A stretch of 64,000 bases of DNA from Terriglobia bacterium (lineage in GTDB: Bacteria > Acidobacteriota > Thermoanaerobaculia > Thermoanaerobaculales > Thermoanaerobaculaceae). Positions 1 through 8,728 of this stretch are shown piece after piece; positions within the stretch are counted from its first letter, which is position 1; each line of letters begins with the position of its first letter. Under the pieces are notes generated by a model. That model searched no databases. It saw only the letters and a list, made by a program, of their open reading frames with translations, and was not told the origin of the DNA. The DNA lies in assembly GCA_020073245.1 (NCBI GenBank), contig JAIQFQ010000003.1, positions 186,001 to 250,000 of the forward strand, written 5' to 3'. The translations under genes were made by a program, and so were the position numbers.

Positions 1-39
1 CCGCTGGAGGCCGAGCTCGATCGTGATGCTTTCATGTGA
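1..39 (+). CDS. C-terminal tail of an upstream gene (partial)
   Basis: From base 1 the first frame is open for twelve codons and stops with TGA at 37-39. That TGA overlaps the GTG start of the next gene in a GTGA quartet, the same junction used at many other gene borders in this window. This makes it likely that a real gene runs in from the left. Twelve residues, acidic and leucine-rich, are too few to identify a family. The open frame alone is weak evidence; the matching overlap is the main support. Confidence 0.4.
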   Translation, partial: PLEAELDRDAFM

Positions 40-2447
40 TGCTGCACGATTCGGGCGCGATGGGAGCCGACTCCTGGGGGCGGCGTACCAACTCGTTTCG
101 GTGGGCTTGTGGGATCTCTTTGCCGGCTCGCACCATGTGGAAGTCCTGGCGCATTTTCGCAGGCCAAGGGGCTGAGGCGCCAGGCTCGCGCTTGGTCGCC
201 CTCGGGGCCAGCGCGATCGCCGGGGCTGCGAGCGGCAACCTCGTGCCGCCTTCCCGACCTTGGTTCCTGGCACTCCTGGCGGTCGCGGTCCTGTGCGCGT
301 GGCGCGGGCTGAAAAGGGCGCCTGGGCTTGGGTGGTGGCTGGCTGGCGGGTTCGCCCTGGGTCTCGCCTCCTGCGCTCTCGCCCCCCGCACGCCCGAGGG
401 ATTTGCCGGGAAGTCCGTCTCGGTCCGTTTCGAGGTGGCCGTCCGAGACGGGTGGGTGAGCAGCAGTCGGGGTTGGGGGACCAGGGTGCGGGTGCGCTAT
501 CTGGAGTGGGAGGGCCGGAAGCTCGTTCGGCCAGCCGAGATGCCGCTGTTCGTGACTGCGGCGAGCGGCCTTAACGATCTTCCTCGCCCAGGCACGAGGT
601 GGGCCGGCAGCGGCGAGATGGTGTTCGACAGGGAACTCCCGTTAGCTCCAGGCTACCTGCGGGTGAAGACCCTACTCCTCTTGCAGCGGCTCAAGGGTCG
701 TTCGGCGGTGGACGAACTCCGAGAGACCGGCGTCGAGGCGCTGGAGGCGAGCGCGGGAGCGAGCCCGCGACGGCTCCGCGCTGCGGCGCTCGCGTCTTCA
801 CTGGCGCTTCAGCGGCTCGAATCCCTTCAGGAAGGAGAGATCGCGAGCATGCGGCGATCCGGCCTCGTTCACCTCCTGTCGGTATCCGGGCTCCACGTCG
901 GTCTCGTCGGCGTGATGGCCTGGGGGCTCCTGAACCTAGCAGGTGTGGCTCCTTCAACGCGGCGCTGGCTGGTGGCCATCTCGGTCGTGGCGTTTGCCCT
1001 CTTGGCGGGAGGCAACCCTCCGGTTCGTCGGGCCGCGACCGCCGGCGTGGCGTACCTGATCGGCCGGCAGTTGGGGCGTCCTCTCGAGGTGTTGCCCGTG
1101 GTGTGGGGAATCGTGGCGGGCCTGACGCTGCTCGAACCCTCGGTGCTCCTCCAGGCTGGCTTCCAGCTGTCAGTCTTCGTAACCTTGGCACTCGTGCGTT
1201 GGATCGAGCCTCTGGCTGCCTCGATGCGAATTCTGCCCGCACGCCTCGCGCAAGCGCTGGCTGTGGCCCTGGTGGCGCAGAGCGCTTCGGCACCGCTCGT
1301 GGGCGCGCATTTCGGCGTAGTGCCGCCCCTCGGGGCGGTCGCGAGCCTGCTGGCGGCGCCGCTGGAGCTTCTCCTCGTTGGTGGCAGCCTGCTGGCTCTG
1401 TTTGCGGCCTGGATCTCGACCTGGCTAGGTGGCCCCGTTCTTGACGTCGTGGCCCTCGGGCAGGGGTTGCTCGACCAAGTCTCGGCCGTCGGGGGTGTGG
1501 CCAGCTGGCCCTTTGCGCCACTCCCGCCTTTGCTTGCGCTGGTGCTGGCCGCTCTCGGGTTGATCGCTCTGACGCGCGCTCGGGCCGCGCTGCCGGCCGG
1601 GCTGGCCTTGGCGGCGGCAAGCCTCGCCTGGATCCTGGCCCCCGGTTCTGCGGCGCAGGGACGGTATGAGGTCCGCATGCTCGGGGTCGGCGAGGGGATG
1701 GCGCTGATGCTCAGGTGTGGGGACCGGGTAGCGTTGGTGGACGCCGGACGGTCCCCGGTCGAGGCGTGGCGTGAGCTGGCGAGGAACCGAGTCAGACGAC
1801 TTGACACCTTGGTGGTGACACACCCGGACGCCGACCACACCGGCGGCGCTGCGCTCTTGCTCGGCCGGCTCGATGTCAGGCGGTTTGCCTTCCCCGAGGC
1901 GCTCGGAGACCGCTCGGAGATCGTGCCGTTGCGTCGGTTGGCTCGCCTCAAGGGCATCGACGAGATGCCGCTGACGCGGGGACAGGAGGCGGAAATCGGC
2001 GGTGCCCGATGGGAAGTGCTTTGGCCGCCGCGAACCATGGAGGGTGTCGACAACGACGCGAGTCTGGTTGCCCGTGTGCACATGGGCGGGCCGCGGCTCA
2101 TGATCGCCGGAGACATCGAAGCCCGGGGCGAGGTTGCCCTGCTGGCGGAGGGAGGGGAGCTGCGGTCGGAGTTGTTGCAACTGCCTCACCATGGCTCCCG
2201 AACGTCGTCAACGCCGGAGTTCCTGGCCGCCGTTCGACCGCTGGTTGCGCTCGCCGCGACCGGCGTCAGGCCTCGATTTGCGTACCCCAACCCTCTGGTG
2301 GCGCAGCGGCTGCGGGCAGTGCCGGCAGTGCTCGTCGCGCAGGAGGGTGGTGAAGCCTGGGTCGGCTGGGGCGACGTGGGACGGCTCACCGTGGGCCCGG
2401 GGACCCCCATCTGGGTGGCCAGATCGCGGAGACCGGCTCGTGAATGA
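36..2447 (+). CDS. comEC: ComEC/Rec2-family DNA uptake channel
   Basis: Inner-membrane channel that takes single-stranded DNA into the cytoplasm during natural transformation. The 803-residue protein has the full family layout: hydrophobic N-terminal segments (about residues 53-105), a soluble OB-like region, the competence domain with the LLSVSGLHV signature near residues 281-289 and many membrane helices to about 535, and a C-terminal metallo-beta-lactamase domain. That domain keeps HPDADHTGG near residue 596, a DND motif and a PHHGS motif. The GTG start at 36 forms a GTGA overlap with the preceding frame; ATG codons at 39, 60 and 135 are alternatives. The stop overlaps the start of miaA. 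No other competence gene is visible here. Confidence 0.9.
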   Translation: MMLHDSGAMGADSWGRRTNSFRWACGISLPARTMWKSWRIFAGQGAEAPGSRLVALGASAIAGAASGNLVPPSRPWFLALLAVAVLCAWRGLKRAPGLGWWLAGGFALGLASCALAPRTPEGFAGKSVSVRFEVAVRDGWVSSSRGWGTRVRVRYLEWEGRKLVRPAEMPLFVTAASGLNDLPRPGTRWAGSGEMVFDRELPLAPGYLRVKTLLLLQRLKGRSAVDELRETGVEALEASAGASPRRLRAAALASSLALQRLESLQEGEIASMRRSGLVHLLSVSGLHVGLVGVMAWGLLNLAGVAPSTRRWLVAISVVAFALLAGGNPPVRRAATAGVAYLIGRQLGRPLEVLPVVWGIVAGLTLLEPSVLLQAGFQLSVFVTLALVRWIEPLAASMRILPARLAQALAVALVAQSASAPLVGAHFGVVPPLGAVASLLAAPLELLLVGGSLLALFAAWISTWLGGPVLDVVALGQGLLDQVSAVGGVASWPFAPLPPLLALVLAALGLIALTRARAALPAGLALAAASLAWILAPGSAAQGRYEVRMLGVGEGMALMLRCGDRVALVDAGRSPVEAWRELARNRVRRLDTLVVTHPDADHTGGAALLLGRLDVRRFAFPEALGDRSEIVPLRRLARLKGIDEMPLTRGQEAEIGGARWEVLWPPRTMEGVDNDASLVARVHMGGPRLMIAGDIEARGEVALLAEGGELRSELLQLPHHGSRTSSTPEFLAAVRPLVALAATGVRPRFAYPNPLVAQRLRAVPAVLVAQEGGEAWVGWGDVGRLTVGPGTPIWVARSRRPARE

Positions 2448-3375
2448 CCTCATCGTGCTCGTTGGCCCCACCGCATCCGGCAAGACAGCACTAGGGGCGG
2501 CGCTGGCGGAAAACATCGGAGGCGAGGTCATCTCTGCCGACGCCTTTGCGGTCTATCGAGGACTCGACATCGGTACCGCAAAGCCGGACAGGGCTCTTCG
2601 AGCCCGCGTCCCGCATCACTTGATCGATATCGCCGATCCGAGATCCCGCTACTCCGCCGGGATGTTCGTGCGCGACGCGGACGAGGCGATCGGTGCGATC
2701 CGAGCCCGCAACCGTGTGCCCGTCATCGTCGGGGGCACACACTTCTACGTGCGTGCCCTCCTGTACGGGCTGTTTGCGGAACCCGCAAGGGACGGATCCC
2801 TCCGGGCGGAACTGGAACGTGATTGGGAGGGTGACCCCGGGCGCGTGAGGGCGCGCCTCGAGGAGCTCGACCCCGATGCGGCCCTGAGAATTCTCCCAAA
2901 CGACCGCCAGCGCGTGTTGAGGGCGCTTGAGGTATGCGTGCTTTCGGGGCGACCCATGACCGAACTGTGGAAGGAGCATTCGCGCCGTGAGGTCCGGTAC
3001 GCCGTCGTAATGCTGGGCCTCAACCCGCCTCGGGCCATGCTTCATGCTACGATTGCTCTGCGGGTGGAAAGGATGTTCGCGGCCGGGCTCTTGCACGAGG
3101 TGGACAGACTGCTCGCGAGCGGGCTCCCGTCCGGCGTCCACGCCCTCAAGGCCATCGGCTATCGGGAATCGTGCCGGGTCCTCGCGGGCACGCTGACGAT
3201 CCCGGAGGCGGTCGAGAGGGCGACGGTGGCGACGCGGCAGCTCGCCAAGCGGCAGATGACATGGCTCCGCAGCGAGAGTGATGTGCATTGGCTGACCGGG
3301 GAGTTGGACGAGGCGTTGGCACAGGCCAGCGCCCGGGTGGAGGGTCGACGTGGAACAGGGACAGGAGCGGTCTAA
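2440..3375 (+). CDS. miaA: tRNA dimethylallyltransferase MiaA
   Basis: Transfers the dimethylallyl group of DMAPP to N6 of A37 in tRNAs that read UNN codons. The 311-residue product has the P-loop GPTASGKT at residues 9-16, the DAFAVYRGLDIGTAKPD block (family consensus SD..QVYRGMDIGTAKP), HHLIDI, and GGTHFYVRALLYG. The GTG start at 2440 overlaps the end of comEC by 8 bases. Open frame continues upstream but reads as comEC shadow. It is followed by hfq, with which it overlaps by 26 bases; miaA-hfq is a widely conserved pair. Confidence 0.95.
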   Translation: MNDLIVLVGPTASGKTALGAALAENIGGEVISADAFAVYRGLDIGTAKPDRALRARVPHHLIDIADPRSRYSAGMFVRDADEAIGAIRARNRVPVIVGGTHFYVRALLYGLFAEPARDGSLRAELERDWEGDPGRVRARLEELDPDAALRILPNDRQRVLRALEVCVLSGRPMTELWKEHSRREVRYAVVMLGLNPPRAMLHATIALRVERMFAAGLLHEVDRLLASGLPSGVHALKAIGYRESCRVLAGTLTIPEAVERATVATRQLAKRQMTWLRSESDVHWLTGELDEALAQASARVEGRRGTGTGAV

Positions 3376-3607
3376 GGTCGGCGTCAATGTGCAGGACAGT
3401 TTCTTCTACGCGATGCGGCGGGACGGGCGGCCGATCCATGTCTATCTCCTCACCGGCAAGCGAGTCACGGGGATTCTGAAGCGGTTCGACCGTTACGCCC
3501 TAATCGTGGAAAGTCATGGACTCGAGCACCTCATCTACAAGCACGCTGTGGCAACGGTGTGTCTCGCCCGCGGCGACGGGGATCACCTTGGCCAGGGAAT
3601 GGACTAG
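3350..3607 (+). CDS. hfq: RNA chaperone Hfq
   Basis: Sm-like hexameric RNA chaperone that pairs small RNAs with mRNAs. The product is 85 residues: Sm1 from about residue 14 (NVQDSFFYAMRRDGRP, matching the usual QD.FLN.LR....P), a central YLLTGKRVTGILKRFD strand set, and the Sm2 signature YKHA at residues 63-66. The C-terminal tail is short, without the long disordered extension of enterobacterial Hfq. The GTG start at 3350 lies inside the 3' end of miaA behind a GGTGGAGGG run. Its own end overlaps the start chosen for the next gene, so the cluster is probably translated as a coupled unit. Confidence 0.95.
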   Translation: MEQGQERSKVGVNVQDSFFYAMRRDGRPIHVYLLTGKRVTGILKRFDRYALIVESHGLEHLIYKHAVATVCLARGDGDHLGQGMD

Positions 3608-4811
3608 TCCCGGCCTGATCCTCATCGCGGCGCTGGCGGCATGCCGGACGGCCGCGCCACCTCGGATCACCCGGCTGCCCGACCCAACCCGCCCCCCACT
3701 TGCCGGAAATCCGCTTACGCCTGCCCAGGTGGATGCGGCCCAGGCAGCCGTGGCGCGCGCGGAGGCCGGCGATTTCGACGGGTCCGCCGCAAGCCGCCGT
3801 TCGTTGCCCCCTGGCCATCCGGTCGGTGCGCTCGTCGGTCTCGAAGTCCGTTTCCTCAAGGGAGAAAAGGTAGCCGGCGAGGCGCTTGGCCTGACGAAGG
3901 CGAATCCTGGGTACGGTTCTGCATGGGCATTCCTGGCGCTCGCGGCGAGCGGTGAGTCCGATCTGCGGGGGGCCTTGGCCGCGGCACGGATGGCAGCCAG
4001 TCTCCAGCCGGAGGCTGGGTGGGACCGCATGACACGAGAGTTCGAGTCCGGCCTTCTTGCCTCGCTCCTTGCAGAGGGGAAGGCGATGCTCGCGGCCGGA
4101 GATGCGCAATCCGCGCTCTCGCGGGCGCGGGAAGCCAGCCAGGTCTCTCCGGATAGTGCTGCTGCACATCTTCTCGCGGTGCGGGCCCTGCTGCTGCTGA
4201 AGGACACGCGCGCCGCCGCCGCCCTTGTGCCCGCCTTGCCCGATACGAGCGAGGGCTTGGAGCTCAAGGGCCAGGTCGCGGAGGCGCTCGGGCAGTGGGA
4301 TCTTGCTCTCGAGCTCTACAGTCGTTTGCCGGCAGAATACCCGCGGCGCTGCGAGCTGGTGGCGGCGGCGCGACAAGGGTTGCGGCGTTCCGACGCGCCT
4401 CCGTACCTGACCAGGGCCTTTGCGGCGAGCCCAGTGGACCGCAAGGGACTGGCCGCCATCATCGCGTGGGAGGTTCCGGTGCTCGGGAAGGCGGCCGGTG
4501 ACGCCGTTCCGGTGTTCGAGGACGTGGTCCAGCTCGCAGAGGGACGCGATATCGTGATCGTGGCGCGTGCGGGCGTGATCCCCGGGGACGCGATCGCGCG
4601 TCGTTTCGGACCGGGTCGGGTCGTTTCCCCGCGCGAACTCGGCGCGGCACTGCAGCGGCTCGCGAAAGCTCTCGGAAAGCCGGCCCCGCTCTTTTGCGGT
4701 GACGGCGATCACCTCTGCCTTGAACTGCCCGAGGTTGTGAACGGTGAAACCGCGGCCACGCTTGTACGTCGGGTTGCGGGTGGGAGTGGCGAGCCATGTG
4801 CGCAGCGCTGA
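3588..4811 (+). CDS. TPR-type lipoprotein of unknown function
   Basis: About 407 residues. A TTG start at 3588 gives a short basic N-terminus, a hydrophobic stretch and a lipobox LAAC with the acceptor Cys at residue 19; it overlaps hfq by 20 bases. An ATG upstream at 3516 would bury the signal peptide, so I rejected it. Residues 40-270 are Ala/Leu-rich helical repeats that read as degenerate TPRs. The C-terminal 130 residues contain a segment on reacting to 'DAVPVFEDVVQLAEGRDIV' type sequence with no motif I recognise. Predicted to sit on a membrane facing the periplasm; partner and role unknown. It overlaps the Crp-family gene by 16 bases. Confidence 0.75.
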   Translation: MAREWTSPGLILIAALAACRTAAPPRITRLPDPTRPPLAGNPLTPAQVDAAQAAVARAEAGDFDGSAASRRSLPPGHPVGALVGLEVRFLKGEKVAGEALGLTKANPGYGSAWAFLALAASGESDLRGALAAARMAASLQPEAGWDRMTREFESGLLASLLAEGKAMLAAGDAQSALSRAREASQVSPDSAAAHLLAVRALLLLKDTRAAAALVPALPDTSEGLELKGQVAEALGQWDLALELYSRLPAEYPRRCELVAAARQGLRRSDAPPYLTRAFAASPVDRKGLAAIIAWEVPVLGKAAGDAVPVFEDVVQLAEGRDIVIVARAGVIPGDAIARRFGPGRVVSPRELGAALQRLAKALGKPAPLFCGDGDHLCLELPEVVNGETAATLVRRVAGGSGEPCAQR

Positions 4812-5479
4812 CCGAACTGCTGGGGAAAGCTTCGCTCTTCGGAGAACTCGAGCTGGTGGAACTGGAGGCACTGGCGCACACCGCCGAACTGCGGGAGTTT
4901 GCCCGTGACGAGGTCATTTTCGCGGCGCACGAACCCGCGGACGGTCTCTATGTGATCGTGAACGGCAGGGTGAAGGTCTGCGTCTCGTCGGCTGGGGGGA
5001 AGGAACTGATCCTGGCGACCCTGGGTCCGGCGCAGTTTTTCGGAGAGATGGCGTTGCTCGATGACGCAACTCGCTCCGCGAGCGTGATCGCGCAGCTTCC
5101 AACCACTGCGTACAGAATCCGGCGCGACGACTTCGAGCGCCTTCTGGAGCAGCACACGACAATCGCACGCAAGCTCCTTCGTGAGCTCTCTTTGCGTTTG
5201 CGTAGGGCCAACGCCCAGATGGAGTCGCTGGCCACCCTCGACGTGGTTGGCAGGCTGGCGCGGTACTTCATCGACCTGGCCCGGCAACACGGGCAGATCC
5301 TCGGCAACGGCTGGGTCGCCGTTCGCCGCCCGACGCACCAGGACATCGCCAACTCGATAGGGACATCACGTGAGACGGTTACGCGGCTGATCAACGACCT
5401 CGAGCAGCGGGGCCTGGTCGTCAACGAGGGGAAGATGAGCTACCTGAGGGAGGCCGTGCTCTCCGAGACTGAGGAGTGA
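4796..5479 (+). CDS. Crp/Fnr-family transcription regulator
   Basis: 227 residues with an N-terminal cyclic-nucleotide-binding beta-roll (about 10-125), a dimer helix (125-150) and a C-terminal winged helix with THQDIANSIGTSRETVTRLINDL as two overlapping halves of the recognition helix region (about 178-200). The phosphate-binding cassette reads FFGEMALLDDATRSASV and keeps the Glu, Arg and Ser that bind cAMP in CRP. The Fnr-type N-terminal cysteine cluster is absent. It may therefore bind a cyclic nucleotide, but the ligand is not proved by sequence. ATG at 4796 overlaps the lipoprotein gene; the end forms GTGA with the next gene. Confidence 0.88.
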   Translation: MCAALTELLGKASLFGELELVELEALAHTAELREFARDEVIFAAHEPADGLYVIVNGRVKVCVSSAGGKELILATLGPAQFFGEMALLDDATRSASVIAQLPTTAYRIRRDDFERLLEQHTTIARKLLRELSLRLRRANAQMESLATLDVVGRLARYFIDLARQHGQILGNGWVAVRRPTHQDIANSIGTSRETVTRLINDLEQRGLVVNEGKMSYLREAVLSETEE

Positions 5480-6195
5480 CCGTGCCAGGAGGCGGGAAGA
5501 GCCTGGACAACGGAGCGGCGGACGAGCGGCGCCCGGGCGCGTCGGCCGAAGCGAAGAGCGGGGAGAGCGCAGCGATCCGGGCCGGAGCCGTGGCCCAGCG
5601 CGCTGCTCAAGAGGTGCGAGCCGCGCTGCGGCCGTTCACGATCCCAAACGGCATCACGCTGGTGCGCCTTGCCCTGATCCCGTTCTTCGTCCTCTCCACT
5701 GTTGGAGGAAGACACACCCTCGCGCTCGGGATCTTCATCGCGGCCGGTGTCTCGGACGCTCTCGACGGCCTGGTGGCCCGTACGCTCGGAATGCGCTCTC
5801 TGCTGGGCACCTACCTCGACCCGATCGCCGACAAGACACTGCTGGTGACGGCCTACGTGGCGCTCACGTTGCCCACTCCGGGAGCCGTGACCATCCCATT
5901 GTGGCTGACGGTGATGGCGCTCTCGCGGGATTTCCTGATCGTCCTGGTCGCGCTGCTCCTCTATCTGGCCGCCGGTGTGCGGGAGTTCCCGCCGTCCCTC
6001 TGGGGAAAGTGGACGACGTTCTTTCACATCTTCACGATCGCCCTGGTGCTCCTGGCCAACGTGACGCGAATTCCCGAGCTTGCCCTGATGGGCTGCTTCT
6101 ATGTGGCGCTGACGCTGACGGTCGTTTCCGGCGCCGACTACATCCGGCGTGCCGCCGTTCAGATCGAGGCGATCCACGATGATCAGCAGCGATAG
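5476..6195 (+). CDS. CDP-alcohol phosphatidyltransferase (PgsA-like)
   Basis: Integral membrane enzyme that joins a CDP-diacylglycerol phosphatidyl group to an alcohol, most likely glycerol-3-phosphate in phosphatidylglycerol synthesis. The 239-residue protein carries the complete family motif D-x2-DG-x2-AR-x8-G-x3-D-x3-D with D94, D97, G98, A101, R102, G111, D115 and D119. Four to six hydrophobic helices follow or surround it. About 50 charged, low-complexity residues precede the first helix, longer than usual. The GTG at 5476 forms a GTGA overlap with the crp gene; GTG 5482 is an alternative. Substrate (glycerol-P versus serine, inositol or choline) is inferred from length and order only. 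Confidence 0.85.
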   Translation: MTVPGGGKSLDNGAADERRPGASAEAKSGESAAIRAGAVAQRAAQEVRAALRPFTIPNGITLVRLALIPFFVLSTVGGRHTLALGIFIAAGVSDALDGLVARTLGMRSLLGTYLDPIADKTLLVTAYVALTLPTPGAVTIPLWLTVMALSRDFLIVLVALLLYLAAGVREFPPSLWGKWTTFFHIFTIALVLLANVTRIPELALMGCFYVALTLTVVSGADYIRRAAVQIEAIHDDQQR

Positions 6196-6267
6196 GAGCG
6201 ACACCCCACGGCGGTGCCCTTTGGCGGTCGCCGCGGGCCGAGACGGCGGAGATCCTGGAGGACGGGA

Positions 6268-7572
6268 ATGATCGACCCACGGGCCTTTCGAGGCGGGCAG
6301 TACGCCACCGAGCTGGAATCGCCGGACGTCTATCGGCGTCGCAGGGCAAGGATTCGCCAACGGCTTGGGGCCCGCGATGTCGCTCTGGCGCTGGGCGCCA
6401 CCGACGCCCGTGGGTACGGGGACGTCGGCACCTTCCGGCAGGAGCCGGGGTTCTTCTACCTCACTGGTGTCGAGCTCCCGGGGTCGGCCTTGATGCTGGA
6501 GAGGGAGCACGAAACGCTGCTGCTCCCGGCTCGGCGCCCGGCGCTGGAGGCCTGGACCGGACCGAAGTTCGGGCCGGACGAGGAGGCGGCCCGAGCGCTC
6601 GGATTCGAGCGCGTCGTCGGTCGCGACCCGAGCGAGGTCGTCGTGGATGCCCGCCGTCGTCCGGTACCCGGCCTCCTGGACCGTATCGGCGAGTTGCTGC
6701 AGGCCGGCGGCGGCCTCTGGGTGGTGCTCCCGGGGTCGGCGTCGGGGGATCTGACGCGTGAGCAGTTGCTGGTTCAGGGGCTGCGGGATCGACTCCCGAG
6801 CTTCCCCGTGCATGATCTGGGGCCCCTGGTGACCGGGCTTCGGATTCGGAAATCCCCTGGTGAGATCGTCCTGATGAAGAAAGCGGTCGCGGCCACGGTC
6901 GCGGCCATGAACTCGGGGGCATCGGCGGTCCGTCCCGGCGCGCGCGAGGGCGAGGTCGAAGGTGCCGCGTACGCGGCTTTGCGGAAGGCCGGTGCAGAGG
7001 GATGGGCTTTTCCTCCGATCGTAGGGTCGGGGCAAGCCGGGTGCATCCTGCACTACGACGCGAACCTCGGGGTCCTGGCTCGCGGCGAGCTCGTCGTCGT
7101 GGACATCGGCGCACGCCACGGCTACTACTGCGGTGACCTTACCCGGACCTTTCCTGTCAGCGGCAAGTTCTCGCGGCGCCAGCGCAGGCTGTACGACGCG
7201 GTGCTCGCGGCCTACGACGCTGCAGTGAGGACGTTGAAACCCGGATCGACGATTGCGGCGGCGCGGAAGGCCACGTTCGCGTCGCTTCAGAAGAGCGGCG
7301 TTCGGGGCGACGGCGGGCGGCCTCTCGGGGAGTTCTTCATCCACGGCCTCGGCCACTTCCTGGGGCTGGAGGCCCACGACGCGGGTGGGGAGGGACCGAA
7401 ACTCGCGCCCGGGATGATCGTCACGGTCGAACCGGGCGTCTACCTTGCGGGCGAGGGGGTCGGCATCCGCATCGAGGACGACTACCTGATCACGCGAACC
7501 GGCGCCGAGAATCTCGCAGGTGCGCTGCCGAGGGATGCCGACGCGATCGAGGCGATGGTCGGGATGAGCTAG
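6268..7572 (+). CDS. pepP: M24B Xaa-Pro aminopeptidase
   Basis: Cytoplasmic metallopeptidase that removes an N-terminal residue before proline. The 434-residue protein has the creatinase-like N-terminal domain (to about 165) and a pita-bread catalytic domain. Metal ligands are seen in VVDIGARHGYYCGDLTRTF (two Asp), GLGHFLGLEAHD (His), VTVEPGVY (Glu) and GIRIEDDYL (Glu). ATG 6268 follows CTGGAGGACGGG; an upstream start at 6214 would add arginine-rich sequence without family similarity. There is a 72-base gap from the phosphatidyltransferase gene with no terminator that I can see, so it may belong to the same transcript. Confidence 0.88.
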   Translation: MIDPRAFRGGQYATELESPDVYRRRRARIRQRLGARDVALALGATDARGYGDVGTFRQEPGFFYLTGVELPGSALMLEREHETLLLPARRPALEAWTGPKFGPDEEAARALGFERVVGRDPSEVVVDARRRPVPGLLDRIGELLQAGGGLWVVLPGSASGDLTREQLLVQGLRDRLPSFPVHDLGPLVTGLRIRKSPGEIVLMKKAVAATVAAMNSGASAVRPGAREGEVEGAAYAALRKAGAEGWAFPPIVGSGQAGCILHYDANLGVLARGELVVVDIGARHGYYCGDLTRTFPVSGKFSRRQRRLYDAVLAAYDAAVRTLKPGSTIAAARKATFASLQKSGVRGDGGRPLGEFFIHGLGHFLGLEAHDAGGEGPKLAPGMIVTVEPGVYLAGEGVGIRIEDDYLITRTGAENLAGALPRDADAIEAMVGMS

Positions 7573-7603
7573 GGGTCCAGCCGGTCGGGAACACGCCGGG
7601 GCC

Positions 7604-7609
7604 TATAAT
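7604..7609 (+). promoter_or_regulatory. -10 box of a probable leaderless promoter for nadA
   Basis: A perfect TATAAT, rare in such GC-rich sequence, ends 8 bases before ATG 7618. Transcription from it would begin at or next to the start codon, and no Shine-Dalgarno sequence precedes that codon. No good -35 hexamer is seen 17 bases upstream. Confidence 0.65.
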
Positions 7610-7617
7610 CGTTGTCG

Positions 7618-8616
7618 ATGAACGAAATGGGTGCCGCTGCGCTCAGCCCGCCCGCCGGAACGCTCGACCGGGATTCGCTCGTGGAGGGGATCCTGCGCCT
7701 GAAGAGCGAACGGGCAGCCATCCTCCTCGCGCACTACTACCAGGACGCCGAGATCCAGGACATCGCGGACTTCGTGGGCGACTCTCTGGAACTCGCCAAG
7801 GCCGCCCAGCGGGCCGACGCCAAGGTGATCGCGTTCTGCGGCGTCCGCTTCATGGCCGAGGTGGCCAAGATCCTGAATCCCGCCGCCGACGTCCTCATCC
7901 CTGACCTCGAAGCGGGGTGTTCGCTCGAGGAATCGTGCCCTCCCGACGCCTTTGCGCGGTGGCGCGCCAGCTTCCCGGGCGCCGTGGCAGTGACCTACAT
8001 CAACTGCTCGGCGGCGGTGAAGGCGCTTTCCGACGTGATCGTCACCTCGTCCTCGGCCGAGCGCATCGTGCGCCAGATCCCGGCGGACAAGACGATCCTG
8101 TTTGCGCCCGACCGCCACCTGGGGGCGTACCTGGTGCGCGTTACGGGCCGGGAGATGGTGCTGTGGCCCGGGACGTGCATCGTTCACGAGCAGTTCTCGC
8201 ACAAGGCGCTTGTCGAGTTGAAGCTCGAGCATCCCGACGCACTCGTGGCCGCCCACCCCGAGTGCCCGGAACCGATCCTTGCGGAAGCCGACCACGTCGG
8301 CTCGACCTCTTCCATCCTCCGCTTCGTGCAGGAGAGCAGCGGGAGCGAGTTCCTGATCGCCACCGAGCCCGGGATCATCCACCAAATGGAGAAGCTCGCT
8401 CCGGGGAAGCGCTTCATTGCGGTCCCGGGGGGGAGCGGTGAGTGCGCCTGCAACGTGTGCCCCTACATGCGGCGGAACACACTGACGAACCTTTACGCCT
8501 GCCTTCGCGACGGAGCGCCCAGACTCGAGCTCGCCGAGGAGCTTCGCCTCGCGGCGCTCAAGCCGCTGCAGCGGATGCTTGAGATGGCGGCGGCGCCTGC
8601 CGCCGGGCGGGGTTGA
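7618..8616 (+). CDS. nadA: Quinolinate synthase NadA
   Basis: Condenses iminoaspartate with dihydroxyacetone phosphate to quinolinate in de novo NAD synthesis, using a [4Fe-4S] cluster. The 332-residue protein shows LAHYYQDAEIQDIADFVGDSL near the N-terminus, the GVRFMAEVAKIL block, TYINCSAAVKALSD, and a late CACNVCPYM segment. Cluster-ligand cysteines are present at the three expected places (FCGVRFMAE region, INCSA/GTC region, ACNVCPYM). ATG 7618 is chosen because of the TATAAT just upstream; TTG 7612 is two codons earlier in frame. nadB and nadC are not in the window. Confidence 0.95.
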   Translation: MNEMGAAALSPPAGTLDRDSLVEGILRLKSERAAILLAHYYQDAEIQDIADFVGDSLELAKAAQRADAKVIAFCGVRFMAEVAKILNPAADVLIPDLEAGCSLEESCPPDAFARWRASFPGAVAVTYINCSAAVKALSDVIVTSSSAERIVRQIPADKTILFAPDRHLGAYLVRVTGREMVLWPGTCIVHEQFSHKALVELKLEHPDALVAAHPECPEPILAEADHVGSTSSILRFVQESSGSEFLIATEPGIIHQMEKLAPGKRFIAVPGGSGECACNVCPYMRRNTLTNLYACLRDGAPRLELAEELRLAALKPLQRMLEMAAAPAAGRG

Positions 8617-8728
8617 TCGGGAGGTCGCTGCTCGCGGCCTCGCACGCCAGCGAACCGCCGACTTCATGCAACGGAAGTGGTGGTCTTCCTCGCGACCGGG
8701 GGTAGCCACCGTTTCGGCAGGAGGATCC

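Noticed and set aside
691-2192. Several minus-strand frames opposite comEC
   Set aside because: Composition is that of codon-position shadows; comEC motifs on the plus strand are unambiguous.
2134-2439. Extended N-terminus for MiaA
   Set aside because: The extra 102 residues are an out-of-frame reading of the comEC metallo-beta-lactamase region; the P-loop position in the family supports GTG 2440.
5440-7377. 645-codon minus-strand open frame
   Set aside because: It lies antisense to the phosphatidyltransferase and pepP genes, is rich in Arg/Gly/Pro/His and has no recognisable motif; typical GC-rich shadow.
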